NCBI GenBank assembly: GCA_963559585.1
Contig: CAUWLJ010000008.1
Coordinates: forward strand, 3,278-67,277
DNA from: Eisenbergiella sp963559585
GTDB lineage: Bacteria > Bacillota > Clostridia > Lachnospirales > Lachnospiraceae
Length of the DNA: 64,000 nucleotides
Direction of reading: 5' to 3'
The notes under the pieces are model-generated. The model made no database searches. It was not told the origin of the DNA and was given only the letters and a program-made list of their open reading frames with translations. This document shows positions 50,341 through 59,642 of the stretch, piece after piece (the stretch's first letter is position 1; each line of letters starts with the position of its first letter). The translations under genes were made by a program, and so were the position numbers.

Positions 50341-51186
50341 ATGATCATAGGAACACATATGTCGATAGCGGGCGGGCTGGTGAAAACGGCGGAAAATGTG
50401 GTGAAGATGGAGGCCGACACCATGCAGATCTTCAGCAGGAATCCAAGAGGCTCCAATTTCAGGATCCCTGACGGGGAGGAGGTTCGCAGATTCCAGGAGA
50501 TCAGGAGGGAGCAGGGCTGGGGGCCGATCCTGGCTCATGCGCCCTATACCATGAACCTGGCCAGTGCCCAGGAAAAGGTGTACGAGTTTGCCTGCACGGT
50601 GATCCGGGAGGATGTTGGGCGCATGGATGCTCTTGGAATTGAAAATATCGTGTTTCATCCGGGAAGCCATACGGGAATCGGCGTACAGGCAGGGATACAG
50701 AATATTATCCGGGGGCTGAACCAGGCCATCACGGGGCAGGAGCGGATCACGGTGCTGCTGGAGACCATGAGCGGCAAGGGGACGGAGATCGGAGTATCGT
50801 TTGAACAGCTGAAAGAGATCCGGGATGGCGCAGACCATCCGGAGCGGATCGGGATCTGCCTGGATACCTGCCACGTATTTTCGGCAGGGTACGATATTGT
50901 AAACGATCTGGACGGGGTGCTGGAGGAGTTTGACCGGGTGCTGGGGCTTTCTCTGCTCCGGGCCATCCATCTGAATGACAGCCTGACCCCGTTTGGAGCC
51001 CATAAGGACAGGCACAGCACCATCGGGACGGGACAGATCGGAATGGAAGCCCTTCTGCGGGTGCTGACCCATCCGGCCCTGCGCCATCTTCCCTTTTATC
51101 TGGAGACGCCCCTGGACGATGTAGGGCATAAGGAGGAGATCAGGATGCTGCGGGAAAGGGTTTCCGGGAGGAATGGGGATGGATGA
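50341..51186 (+). CDS. nfo: Endonuclease IV (deoxyribonuclease IV)
   Basis: This 281-aa AP endonuclease nicks DNA 5' of abasic sites in base-excision repair. Zinc-site blocks are visible: IGTHMSIAGG, NIVFHPGSHTG, LLETMSGKGTEIG, GICLDTCHVFSAGYD, IHLNDSLTPFGAHKDRH and LETPLDD. ATG at 50341 has CAGGAGAAA upstream; an in-frame ATG at 50305 is rejected. It overlaps the start of the helicase gene by 8 nt, so the repair genes are coupled. Confidence 0.96.
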   Translation: MIIGTHMSIAGGLVKTAENVVKMEADTMQIFSRNPRGSNFRIPDGEEVRRFQEIRREQGWGPILAHAPYTMNLASAQEKVYEFACTVIREDVGRMDALGIENIVFHPGSHTGIGVQAGIQNIIRGLNQAITGQERITVLLETMSGKGTEIGVSFEQLKEIRDGADHPERIGICLDTCHVFSAGYDIVNDLDGVLEEFDRVLGLSLLRAIHLNDSLTPFGAHKDRHSTIGTGQIGMEALLRVLTHPALRHLPFYLETPLDDVGHKEEIRMLRERVSGRNGDG

Positions 51187-53893
51187 GCAGGCGCGCGTGA
51201 TACATAGAAGAAAAATCCCGGCAAGAAGGGCGCAGTATGCGAAGCTGCCCTCGGACATGAGCCCGGAGCTTGGAGCCTGTCTGGGGCAGATGGGGATCAG
51301 CAGGCTGTACAGCCACCAGGCGCAGATGTTTGAGGCTGTCCGGTCGGGGGAGGATGTGGTGATCACAACCTCCACGGCCAGCGGCAAGACTCTTTCCTTC
51401 CTGCTTCCGGTTCTGGAAAGCCTTCTGGAGGATCCGTCGGGAAGGGCTGTTTTTCTGTATCCCACCAAGGCTTTGGCGGCGGATCAGCTTCGTGCGCTGA
51501 AGCCTTTTCTCTCCTGCTTCCAGGGAAGGATAGAGGCAGGGGTGTATGACGGGGATACGCCCGCACAGGAGCGGAGCAGGATCAGAAGGTGTGCAAACCT
51601 GATTTTGACGAATGCGGATATGCTGAATACTTCTTTTCTGCCAAACCACAGCAGCTACGGGTTTGATTTTATTTTCAGCCATCTGAAATTCGTGGTGATC
51701 GACGAGCTTCACAGCTACCGGGGAGCCTTCGGCTCCCATCTGGCAAATCTGTTCCGCAGGCTGGAACGGATCTGCCGGTATTATCAGGCGAGGCCGCAGT
51801 TTTTGTGCAGCTCGGCAACCATTGCCAATCCGGCCCAGCTTGCCTCACTCATCTGCGGCAGGCCGTTTCGGGTCATCGACCAGGACGGCTCTCCTGCGCC
51901 GGAAAAGGAATTTATCTTTCTTCAGCCGCCGCCCCTCTCCCCTGCCTCCAACGGGGGGCGGGAGAACCCGGGCCTGCGTATGTCAGCCGCAGGGACGGCC
52001 GCCTGCCTGATTCCCGGCCTGGTGAGGGAGGGGCGCCATTTCATTGCATTTGCGGGGAGCAGGAGGAATGTGGAGGTGATCCTGAGGGAGGCCCGGGACC
52101 GGATGGAGACGGTGGATATGGCCCGGAGGATCGCCGGATACAGAAGCGGTTATACTCCGGCGGAGAGGAGACAGATTGAACGGAAAATGGCGGACGGGGA
52201 GCTGTCCGGCCTTGTTTCTACCAATGCGCTGGAGCTTGGCATAGACATCGGCGCGCTGGATACCACCGTGCTGGCAGGATATCCGGGCACCTGCGCTTCC
52301 TTCTGGCAGCAGACGGGGCGGGCCGGCAGGAGGAACGGCACGGCTTCCTGCGTCAACTATCTGATTCTGAAAAGCCATCCCTTCGACCAGTATATAGCGG
52401 CCTGCCCGGAATGGCTTTTTTCAGGAAAAAGCGAGAACGCGGTGGTGGACCGGGACAATCTTCTCATCCAGCTTGCCCACATCCGGGCGGCGGCCGCGGA
52501 GCTTCCCCTGACACTGGACGATATGGCGCTGTTTCCCGATCTGGGAGAGGTGATCCCGGTGCTCCTGTCGCAGGAGGAGCTGGAGAGCCTGGGAGGAAAG
52601 TTTATCTGGTCAGGGCCGGCGTTTCCCGCAGGGGATTACAGCCTCAGAAACATGGATCAAGTCCGCTTCCGCCTGCTGGAGAAGGACAGCGGCAGGCAGA
52701 TCACGGAGATGGATGAAACCCAGGCCTATCATGAGATTTATCCGGGAGCCGTTTATCTGCATGAGGGCGTCCAGTACCAGGTAGTGTCTCTGGAGGTGGA
52801 AGGGCGCGTGGCCCTGGCCGGGCTTTCTGAGGGAAACTATTATACGGTTCCAATGGGGCAGACGGCCACCCATATCCTGCGGGTACAGAAGGAGGAGGAA
52901 TACGCCAGAACATATATCCGATTCGGAGATATTCATGTGGACGAGAGGGTGGAGCTGTACAAGAAGCTGGAATTTCACAGCCGCCAGAACCTGGGCTATG
53001 AGAGGCTGGAGCAGCCTCTGGAAAAGGGGTATGACACGGAGAGCGTATGGCTCCTGATGCCCCGGGAGGTGGTGAGGGCTTACCAGAGTCTGCTGCGCCG
53101 GGACAGAAACGGAAATGTGACGGGAGGAAACTGCTTTGAGGGGATGGCCTATGCGTTGAAAAACGCGGCCATGATGGTGACGATGGCCTCCGGCGAGGAT
53201 GTGAACGCGGTGGTTTCCGATAATGCTCTTATCCCGGATTCCAATCCGGATCGGGAGGTTTATCTGTTTATCTACGATAAATATGTGGGCGGCCTGGGGT
53301 ACTCTGAGAAGATCAGCGATTTTGTGCCCCGGATCCTGAAACAGGCTGCGGCGCTGGTGCAGGGCTGCAGTTGCCGGGATGGCTGCCCGGCCTGTGTGGG
53401 AGATTTCACTCTGGATAAGGAAATGGTTCTGTGGGGGCTTCAAAGCCTTATGGAGGAAAGAGAGCTGCCGCAGGGCAGAAGCTTCCCGCAGGGGGATTTC
53501 CTGCTACCGTGCTGTGGGCAGACACGGAGCGGGCTCCCGCTGGGGGAGGATGAGCCTCCGTCCCGTCCCGGGATCCCTTTTCGGGAGCTGCCGGACAGAT
53601 GGCAGGAGCTTTGCCGGGAGGCGGAACAGGGCCGGATGGCAGGTGCAGGCTTTTTGAAGGAGGCTGAAGCGGTGGAAACGAAAGGGCCGGATTTGATCCT
53701 CACGGTGCGCACCGGTTTCACCGCCGGATGGGGCATGCAGGAGCAAAATCAAAGAATGCTCCGGCGCATTCTGCTTCGGCTGGCTGTCTGCCCGGCCGAT
53801 TTTCAGCTTTTGATCAGGGAAAGCGGGGAGGATGGAGAGGAGACGCGGGAAAAACTGCGCCGCCGTTACGAAGATGTGGTACGAAAGAAATAA
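51179..53893 (+). CDS. mrfA: DEAD/DEAH-type helicase with DUF1998 (YprA/MrfA-like)
   Basis: This 904-aa superfamily 2 helicase has motif I TASGKT (66-71), motif II DELH, motif III SSATIANP and the C-terminal helicase block STNALELGIDIGALD with QQTGRAGRR. The MrfA-specific DUF1998 domain has the four-Cys zinc site CSCRDGCPAC near residue ~735. In Bacillus, MrfA unwinds DNA in repair of mitomycin-C damage together with MrfB. ATG at 51179 is chosen because GGGAGG is 7 nt upstream; the ATG at 51173 is too close. It overlaps nfo and the next helicase gene. Confidence 0.93.
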   Translation: MDEQARVIHRRKIPARRAQYAKLPSDMSPELGACLGQMGISRLYSHQAQMFEAVRSGEDVVITTSTASGKTLSFLLPVLESLLEDPSGRAVFLYPTKALAADQLRALKPFLSCFQGRIEAGVYDGDTPAQERSRIRRCANLILTNADMLNTSFLPNHSSYGFDFIFSHLKFVVIDELHSYRGAFGSHLANLFRRLERICRYYQARPQFLCSSATIANPAQLASLICGRPFRVIDQDGSPAPEKEFIFLQPPPLSPASNGGRENPGLRMSAAGTAACLIPGLVREGRHFIAFAGSRRNVEVILREARDRMETVDMARRIAGYRSGYTPAERRQIERKMADGELSGLVSTNALELGIDIGALDTTVLAGYPGTCASFWQQTGRAGRRNGTASCVNYLILKSHPFDQYIAACPEWLFSGKSENAVVDRDNLLIQLAHIRAAAAELPLTLDDMALFPDLGEVIPVLLSQEELESLGGKFIWSGPAFPAGDYSLRNMDQVRFRLLEKDSGRQITEMDETQAYHEIYPGAVYLHEGVQYQVVSLEVEGRVALAGLSEGNYYTVPMGQTATHILRVQKEEEYARTYIRFGDIHVDERVELYKKLEFHSRQNLGYERLEQPLEKGYDTESVWLLMPREVVRAYQSLLRRDRNGNVTGGNCFEGMAYALKNAAMMVTMASGEDVNAVVSDNALIPDSNPDREVYLFIYDKYVGGLGYSEKISDFVPRILKQAAALVQGCSCRDGCPACVGDFTLDKEMVLWGLQSLMEERELPQGRSFPQGDFLLPCCGQTRSGLPLGEDEPPSRPGIPFRELPDRWQELCREAEQGRMAGAGFLKEAEAVETKGPDLILTVRTGFTAGWGMQEQNQRMLRRILLRLAVCPADFQLLIRESGEDGEETREKLRRRYEDVVRKK

Positions 53894-56111
53894 GGAAAAA
53901 CTGAATGAGCTCCAGCGCGCCGCGGTGGAGGACGAGAGCCGTGCCTGTGTGGTGAACGCCTGTGTGGGGAGCGGGAAAACGACTGTGCTTGCGGCGAAGA
54001 TCTGCTATCTGCACGAGGTAAAGAAGGTTCCCCTTGAACGCATGATGGCGCTCACCTTCACCAACAAGGCGGCGCAGGAGATCAGGGAGCGGCTTGCCTG
54101 CACAGAGATTCCCACCGTTGGCACCTTCCACAGCGTGGCCCTGTACCTTCTGAAACAGGAGCTGCCTCTGGAGCGGATCGGATACGGCAGGGATTTCAGG
54201 GTGATTATCCCGGAGGAGGAGCTGGAGCTGGCCCGGGAGCTGATCCGGGAAAAGGGCTTTGCCGTGAAGTATAAGAACCGGCTGAAGAAAAGGCTGGAGC
54301 AGGAACGCCCCGGTTTTCTGGAAGGGCGGGAGAAGAACCGGCTGGGGGACGAGCTGTTCCCACTGATGGCGGCCATGGAGGAGGAAAAACGGAGACGGGG
54401 AGAGATGACCTTCGCCGATCTTCTGGAAAAAGCCGCTTATCTGCTGAGAGAGCTTCTGTCGGAGGGGCAGCCCCTTACGCCGGAATGGATCATCATAGAT
54501 GAGGCACAGGATGTGGATCCCTCCCAGCTTGCTTTTCTGGAGGCGCTGTATGGGGAAAAGACCAGCCTTTTTGCAGTGGGAGATCCCAATCAGGTTATCT
54601 ATAGCTGGAGGGGCGGCACAGAAAACATGTTTTTCCGGCTGAAAAACCGTTTTCAGGCAAAGGAGCTTCCCCTGTCCATCAACTACCGCTCCAACGGAGT
54701 GATCCTGGAGGCTGCGGGCAGATTCCGCCAGTTCGGCGGGGAGCTGGCGGGCTGCAGGGAGAGGGGAGAACGTATTGTGGTGAGAAACCACTACAATCCT
54801 TTTCAGGAGGCGGAATATCTGGCCGGGCGGATCAGGCAGCTGCATGAAAAGGGGACTGCCTATGGGCAGACCGCGGTTTTTTACCGCCTTCAGGAGCAGG
54901 CGGAGCTTCTGGAAAGAGTATTTGAGCGGGAGGGGATCCCCTTTGAGACGGCGGGAAGCAGGAGTATCACAGACATTCCGGTGCTGGACTGGCTGGTGAG
55001 ACTGCTTCGGGCGGCCTGTGTAAGGAGTGAGGAGCTTCTGAAGGATGTGGTTTCAGACCGCCGGTATGGGATTGGGGAGCCTTTGGAGGAGCGGATCCGG
55101 GGGCTTGCCGGACATGTTTCCGGTGGACAGATTTCCAATGGACATGCTTTCGGCGAACATGCCTTCGCCGGAAACGTTTCCGGCGGGATGGACGGGGCTG
55201 GGGCTGCCCTGTACGCTTATCTTCTGCTGGATCGCTGCTTAAGGCCTGCCAGGGCAGAATACCGGGAGGAGAAGGAGCTGGCGCTTGGCTTTCTGGGCAG
55301 GCTGGCGGAGCAGTGCGCCAAAGGAGGGCGGGATTTCCCGTCTGAGGGGGACTGCAGGTCTGAACAGGACTTCCTGTCTGAAATACGGGAATTCCTGAAC
55401 GGTGCGGCCCTCTGCGGCTTTTCCCCGGAGCTGAAAAGGGAGGAGGGGACGGATCGGGTCAGGCTGATGACGCTTCATGCCTCCAAGGGACTGGAATTCT
55501 CCCAGGTGTTCCTGATCGGGGTGAATCAGGGGCTGATCCCTCTGTCCGGCAGAAGCTTTGAGGAGAAGGAGGAGGAACGCAGGCTCTTTTTCGTGGGGCT
55601 GACCAGGGCCAGGGACCGGCTGGAGCTGTCCTATTACACGGATCCTGCGCCTTACCGGGCAGCGGGCGGCCCCGGAAGCTATCTGAGGCTGCTGCCCGTC
55701 TCCCTCCTGGACTGGAAGGAGGCGCGTACACAGGAGGCTGCTGCAGAGAACCTGCAGCGGCTGCGCAGGGCAGTGCTGGAGCAGAAACGGGGGATGAAGG
55801 AAAAGGAAGCGCTTGAGCTGCCGGGCAGGATACCCGACACCCTGCCCGGCAGTCCTCCTGGCGGGGAAGGCAGGGCTGTGGAAAAGGCAGGGAAGGAGCC
55901 GGAGGAAAAGTCAGAAAAAAATACGGAAGAAAGTGCGGCAGAAAATCCAGCAGGAAATCCAGCAGGAAATCCGGCTCCCCGCCGGGTTCGCCACCCCAGA
56001 TACGGCGTTGGTGTGGTGTCCGGGGAGGATGAAAGTATGATCCGGGTGGAGTTTGAGGGCTATGGGAGCAAAACGTTCGTGAAAGCATTTTCCGGACTTA
56101 CAGAATGCTGA
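53874..56111 (+). CDS. UvrD/Rep-type superfamily 1 DNA helicase
   Basis: This 745-aa 3'-5' helicase has the Walker A GSGKTT (32-37), motif Ib TFHSVAL, motif II IIDEAQD, motif III GDPNQVIYSWRGG, motif V TLHASKGLEFSQVFLIG and motif VI FVGLTRARDRLELSYY. The C-terminus ends with a PcrA-like Tudor module (VRHPRYGVGVVSGEDESMIRVEF). ATG at 53874 overlaps mrfA by 20 nt and has no good ribosome binding site, so translation is probably coupled. Two low-complexity insertions are odd: VSGGQISNGHAFGEHAFAG (~420) and ENPAGNPAGNPAP (~695). Confidence 0.92.
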   Translation: MWYERNKEKLNELQRAAVEDESRACVVNACVGSGKTTVLAAKICYLHEVKKVPLERMMALTFTNKAAQEIRERLACTEIPTVGTFHSVALYLLKQELPLERIGYGRDFRVIIPEEELELARELIREKGFAVKYKNRLKKRLEQERPGFLEGREKNRLGDELFPLMAAMEEEKRRRGEMTFADLLEKAAYLLRELLSEGQPLTPEWIIIDEAQDVDPSQLAFLEALYGEKTSLFAVGDPNQVIYSWRGGTENMFFRLKNRFQAKELPLSINYRSNGVILEAAGRFRQFGGELAGCRERGERIVVRNHYNPFQEAEYLAGRIRQLHEKGTAYGQTAVFYRLQEQAELLERVFEREGIPFETAGSRSITDIPVLDWLVRLLRAACVRSEELLKDVVSDRRYGIGEPLEERIRGLAGHVSGGQISNGHAFGEHAFAGNVSGGMDGAGAALYAYLLLDRCLRPARAEYREEKELALGFLGRLAEQCAKGGRDFPSEGDCRSEQDFLSEIREFLNGAALCGFSPELKREEGTDRVRLMTLHASKGLEFSQVFLIGVNQGLIPLSGRSFEEKEEERRLFFVGLTRARDRLELSYYTDPAPYRAAGGPGSYLRLLPVSLLDWKEARTQEAAAENLQRLRRAVLEQKRGMKEKEALELPGRIPDTLPGSPPGGEGRAVEKAGKEPEEKSEKNTEESAAENPAGNPAGNPAPRRVRHPRYGVGVVSGEDESMIRVEFEGYGSKTFVKAFSGLTEC

Positions 56112-56142
56112 CGGATATGATAAAATATGGGACAGCGGAGCG

Positions 56143-56253
56143 TTAGAGCGTGTTTGAAAATTCATTCCCGCCATCTGCACACCCCACTTCGCGGCATATT
56201 TGCCCCAAATTGGGACGCACATCTGGCAGAAAGCAATTTTAAACACGCTCTAA
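56143..56253. mobile_element. MITE with AGAGCGTGTTT terminal inverted repeats, intact copy
   Basis: A 111-bp element has the left end TTAGAGCGTGTTTGAAAATT and the right end AATTTTAAACACGCTCTAA, perfect inverted repeats except one extra G. It is flanked by TTA/TAA. It contains internal complementarity (GCCCCAAATTGGG) and no gene. Its right end is nearly identical to 39941-39987, implying recent spread. The transposase source is not in the window. Confidence 0.75.
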
Positions 56254-56377
56254 AACAGACACATGGCGGGAATAAATTTTCCGGCACGCTTCGGAGAAGA
56301 AGCCGCATCCGCGGTTTTGCCCCGCCGCTGTGCTTTACGCCCCGGAACAGAAGAGAAAATGGAGAATGGTGCAGAGT

Positions 56378-58663
56378 ATGGAACAGGATAAAAAAACAGA
56401 GGACAGAAGTGTGGAACAGAAAATAGAGGAGCTGGTTTCCCGGCTTACACTGGAGGAAAAAGCAGGAATGATCCACGGATGCGGCCTGTTTGCCACCAAA
56501 GGGGTGGAGCGGCTGGGGATCCCGCCGTTAACCATGTCGGACGGGCCCATGGGAGTCCGCCATGATTTTGAGAATGCAGCCTGGAGGGTGATCGGAAATA
56601 CGGACGATTATGTGACTTACCTGCCCTCCAACAGCGCCATCGCTTCCACCTGGAACCGGGACGTGGCGCGCTCCTGCGGCCAGGTTTTGGGCGAGGAGGC
56701 CAGAGGACGGGGAAAGGATGTGATCCTGGCTCCCGGCATCAACATCAAGAGAAGCCCTCTGTGCGGCAGAAACTTTGAATATATGAGTGAGGACCCTTAC
56801 CTTACCGGAGAACTGGCCGTCCCCATGATCCAGGGGATCCAGGAGCAGGATACGGCGGCCTGTGTGAAGCATTTTGCGCTGAACAATCAGGAAACGGAGC
56901 GGCTCTGGGTGGAAGTGGAGGTGGACGATGCGGCCCTGCATGAGATCTACCTTCCGGCCTTTGAGAAAGCGGTGAAGGAGGGCGGCTCCTGGTCCTTGAT
57001 GGGAGCCTATAACCTGTGGCATGGGGAGCACTGCTGTGAGAGCCGGGAGCTTCTGAACCGGCTGCTTCGTGAGGAATGGAAATATGACGGCATGGTGGTT
57101 TCCGACTGGGGAGCCGTACATAACACGGAAAAGGCGGCGGAGAGCGGACTGGACATTGAAATGTCCGTCACCGACAATTTTGATGAATACTGCCTGGCAG
57201 AGCCGTTAATCCGGGCCGTAAAAGAGGGAAGGGTGCCGGAGGAATGGATCGACAGGAAGGTACGCAACATCCTGCGCCTGCTGCTGCGCATCGGCAAAAT
57301 GGATCCTGAGAACAGAAAGCCCGGCGCCTACAACACACCAAAGCATCGCCAGACGGTGCTGGATGCGGCCAGAGAGTCCGTGATCCTTCTGAAAAATGAG
57401 GATCAGCTTCTGCCTCTTGACCGGAAAAAGGTGAAAAAGCTTCTGGTGGTAGGCGACAATGCCAACCGTATCCATTCCTGCGGAGGCGGAAGCGCAGAAA
57501 TTAAGGCGCTGTACGAGGTGACGCCCTTTCTGGGCATCAAAAAGCTGCTGGGCGGAAATGTGCAGGTGGACTATGTACAGGGATATTTCCCGGACGACTG
57601 CGAGGAGCTTCCGGCCGAGATCAACTGGCAGGCCGACAGCCTGAAGCCCTCTGATGCGGCCGCACAGTCTGAATCAGAATATGCGGCGGGAACGGCGCAG
57701 GGAAGCGGCCGTACAGAAGACGGGGAAGGACATGAAGCAAAGGAAGCGGAAGTATCCTCCAAAGGCCCGGAGCTTCTGCGCCTGAAAAGTCTGAAAAGCC
57801 GTCAGGAGGAGCTGCGCCGCCAGGCCGTGGGGAAGGCGGCCCAGTACGATACGGTAATCTTCGTGGGCGGCCAGAACCATCATCAGGATACGGAGGGCGG
57901 GGACAGAGAAAATATGACGCTTCCCTACGCCCAGGACGAGCTGATCCGGGAGCTGACAGGTGTAAATCCCAATACGATCGTGGTGCTGTTTTCCGGCTCC
58001 CCGGTGGAGATGCCCTGGGCAGACCGGGCCAAAGCGCTGGTATGGCAGTATTATTCCGGTATGGAAGGGGGAACCGCTCTGGCCGAGGTGCTGTTCGGCG
58101 ATGTGAACCCCTCCGGCCGTCTGGCAGAAAGCTTCCCTATTCACTGCGGGGACTGCCCGGCACACAGCATCGGAGAATTCCCGGGAGGCAAAACAGTCCG
58201 CTATACAGAGGGGCTTTTCGTGGGCTACCGTCATTATCATACCCGTCATGTGCCCGTGCTGTTCCCTTTTGGCTTCGGGCTTTCCTACACGGATTTTTCT
58301 ATCTGCGGCCTGTGTGTGGAAAATGGTGAAACCCGGCAGCAGGGAGCGGAAGGCTCCTTTGAGCCCTTCAGGCTGTCCGTGAAGGTGACGAACACCGGGG
58401 ACAGGGCCGGAATGGAGACGGTGCAGCTCTACGTGGAAAAGGCGGATGGGGAAGCTGACCGCCCTTCCAGGGAACTGAAGGCTTTTGAGAAAGTAGAGCT
58501 GCAGCCCGGCGAGAGCCGCACAGTAGAGTTTACCCTGGGAAGGGAAGCGTTCTGCCGCTACGATGCGGACAGCCAGGCCTTCGTCACAGTACCCGGAGTT
58601 TACCGGATCGGGGCAGGCAGAAATGTGGAGGAGATCTGCGCGGAGACGGAAGTGACCGTGTGA
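56378..58663 (+). CDS. Beta-glucosidase, GH3
   Basis: This 761-aa enzyme (from MEQDKKTED) has no signal peptide, so it acts on imported glycosides. The GH3 N-terminal barrel carries the nucleophile Asp in GMVVSDWGAVHNTE, the KHFALNNQE substrate block and LSYTDF near the fibronectin-like C-terminal domain. The C-terminal sandwich domain has a low-complexity insert (AAQSESEYAAGTAQGSGRTE, ~430). ATG at 56366 is an alternative start. Specificity (glucose, xylose or arabinose) cannot be read from the sequence. It has no neighbouring regulator or transporter. Confidence 0.93.
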   Translation: MEQDKKTEDRSVEQKIEELVSRLTLEEKAGMIHGCGLFATKGVERLGIPPLTMSDGPMGVRHDFENAAWRVIGNTDDYVTYLPSNSAIASTWNRDVARSCGQVLGEEARGRGKDVILAPGINIKRSPLCGRNFEYMSEDPYLTGELAVPMIQGIQEQDTAACVKHFALNNQETERLWVEVEVDDAALHEIYLPAFEKAVKEGGSWSLMGAYNLWHGEHCCESRELLNRLLREEWKYDGMVVSDWGAVHNTEKAAESGLDIEMSVTDNFDEYCLAEPLIRAVKEGRVPEEWIDRKVRNILRLLLRIGKMDPENRKPGAYNTPKHRQTVLDAARESVILLKNEDQLLPLDRKKVKKLLVVGDNANRIHSCGGGSAEIKALYEVTPFLGIKKLLGGNVQVDYVQGYFPDDCEELPAEINWQADSLKPSDAAAQSESEYAAGTAQGSGRTEDGEGHEAKEAEVSSKGPELLRLKSLKSRQEELRRQAVGKAAQYDTVIFVGGQNHHQDTEGGDRENMTLPYAQDELIRELTGVNPNTIVVLFSGSPVEMPWADRAKALVWQYYSGMEGGTALAEVLFGDVNPSGRLAESFPIHCGDCPAHSIGEFPGGKTVRYTEGLFVGYRHYHTRHVPVLFPFGFGLSYTDFSICGLCVENGETRQQGAEGSFEPFRLSVKVTNTGDRAGMETVQLYVEKADGEADRPSRELKAFEKVELQPGESRTVEFTLGREAFCRYDADSQAFVTVPGVYRIGAGRNVEEICAETEVTV

Positions 58664-58688
58664 CAGGAAGCGATGCAGGGAGGGAAAG

Positions 58689-58862
58689 ATGCTTCATATT
58701 TTCTATGGCAATATGCCGGAAGCGATTTTTAACACGTCTGTATATTTTAAAAACGTATACAGGGATGAATGGATCACGGATGAACTTGCGAAGGAGATGA
58801 TACAGGACGTGGATAAATCCTCCGTTCTGTATGGCGGAGTGATTGACAGTCCGGTGACGTAA
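58689..58862 (+). pseudogene. DUF4869-like gene, 5' fragment
   Basis: A 57-residue frame starts after GGGAGGG with MLHIFYGNMPEAIFNTSVYF and reads WITDELAKEMIQDVDKSSVL, a recognisable N-terminal half of small DUF4869-like proteins (memory-based match). It stops at TAA 58860 just where the family would continue. The break coincides with the start-less ATPase fragment that follows, so a deletion has joined the two. Confidence 0.6.
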
Positions 58863-59502
58863 TATTACGATCATACGTGGAGACAGTGCAACAGGCAAAA
58901 CCACATTAGTGGATATGATCCGGGAGCATTACGAAAACGGAGAGGAAAGCGGCGTTACCCTTTCCTGTATGAGAAATTGTGCCGTGTTGGAAGGAAAGAA
59001 CTGGCAGGCACAGCTTTCGGTTTATCATGAAAATATACTTTTCATTGACGAGGGAAATCTGTTTGTCACTACGAAGGAGTCTGCATCAGCAATACAAAAG
59101 ACAGATAATTATTATGTGATTGTAACAAGAGAAGGAATAGAGACGCTTCCTTTCAGTGTTTCGGAAATATATGGGATACGTGATTCGGGAAAGTATGGTT
59201 TCCTGAAACAGACCTACAATGAAATGTATCAGTTGTATCCGGTTGTGAGACAGACAGAGACGGTTCGGCCGGAATGGATTTTGACAGAGGATTCCAATTC
59301 CGGTTTTCAGTTTTTTGAAAAAATCAGCAGCAGGAACGGTTTGCAATGTATTTCTGCGAATGGAAAGTCAAATATTTTCAGATTCCTCCTATCTCACAAG
59401 GAAGGAAAAGGACTGATCATAGCTGATGGGGCTGCCTTCGGTTCTCAGCAGAAGACACTGCCGCACCATGTCCCCTGGACGAGATCTTTTCCCACCGGAT
59501 AG
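58858..59502 (+). pseudogene. AAA-type ATPase without start codon
   Basis: The open frame runs from 58858. The P-loop GDSATGKTTL (58879-58908) lies before any usable start: upstream in frame are only ATT and ATA codons and then a TGA at 58855, while the first GTG (58909) falls after the P-loop. The remainder is protein-like (ENILFIDEGNLFVTTKE; TDNYYVIVTREGIETLPFSVSEIYGI). The last ~18 codons (KTLPHHVPWTRSFPTG) look like out-of-frame sequence after a second junction. It is probably a dead ATPase gene once paired with the DUF4869-like gene. Confidence 0.65.
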
Positions 59503-59642
59503 GAACCTGTGTGGAGCAGGTCTTTCTCATACACTATTTGCTTGACCGGCTGGGATTGGCCTTCAAGGAGTTTAATGCGTATATTAATCACCAGGAGATT
59601 GGGGCAGGGGACTTCATGCGCCCCGGAAAGGATAGCCTATGA
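59427..59642 (+). pseudogene. 3' fragment of an unidentified gene
   Basis: In a different frame, about 70 codons read AEDTAAPCPLDEIFSHRIGTCVEQVFLIHYLLDRLG.. and end at TGA 59640, overlapping the next gene by ATGA. The GTCVEQ stretch recalls the catalytic Cys region of transglutaminase-like proteins, a weak resemblance. It is likely the 3' end of a gene once operonic with the LURP-one gene. Confidence 0.45.
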
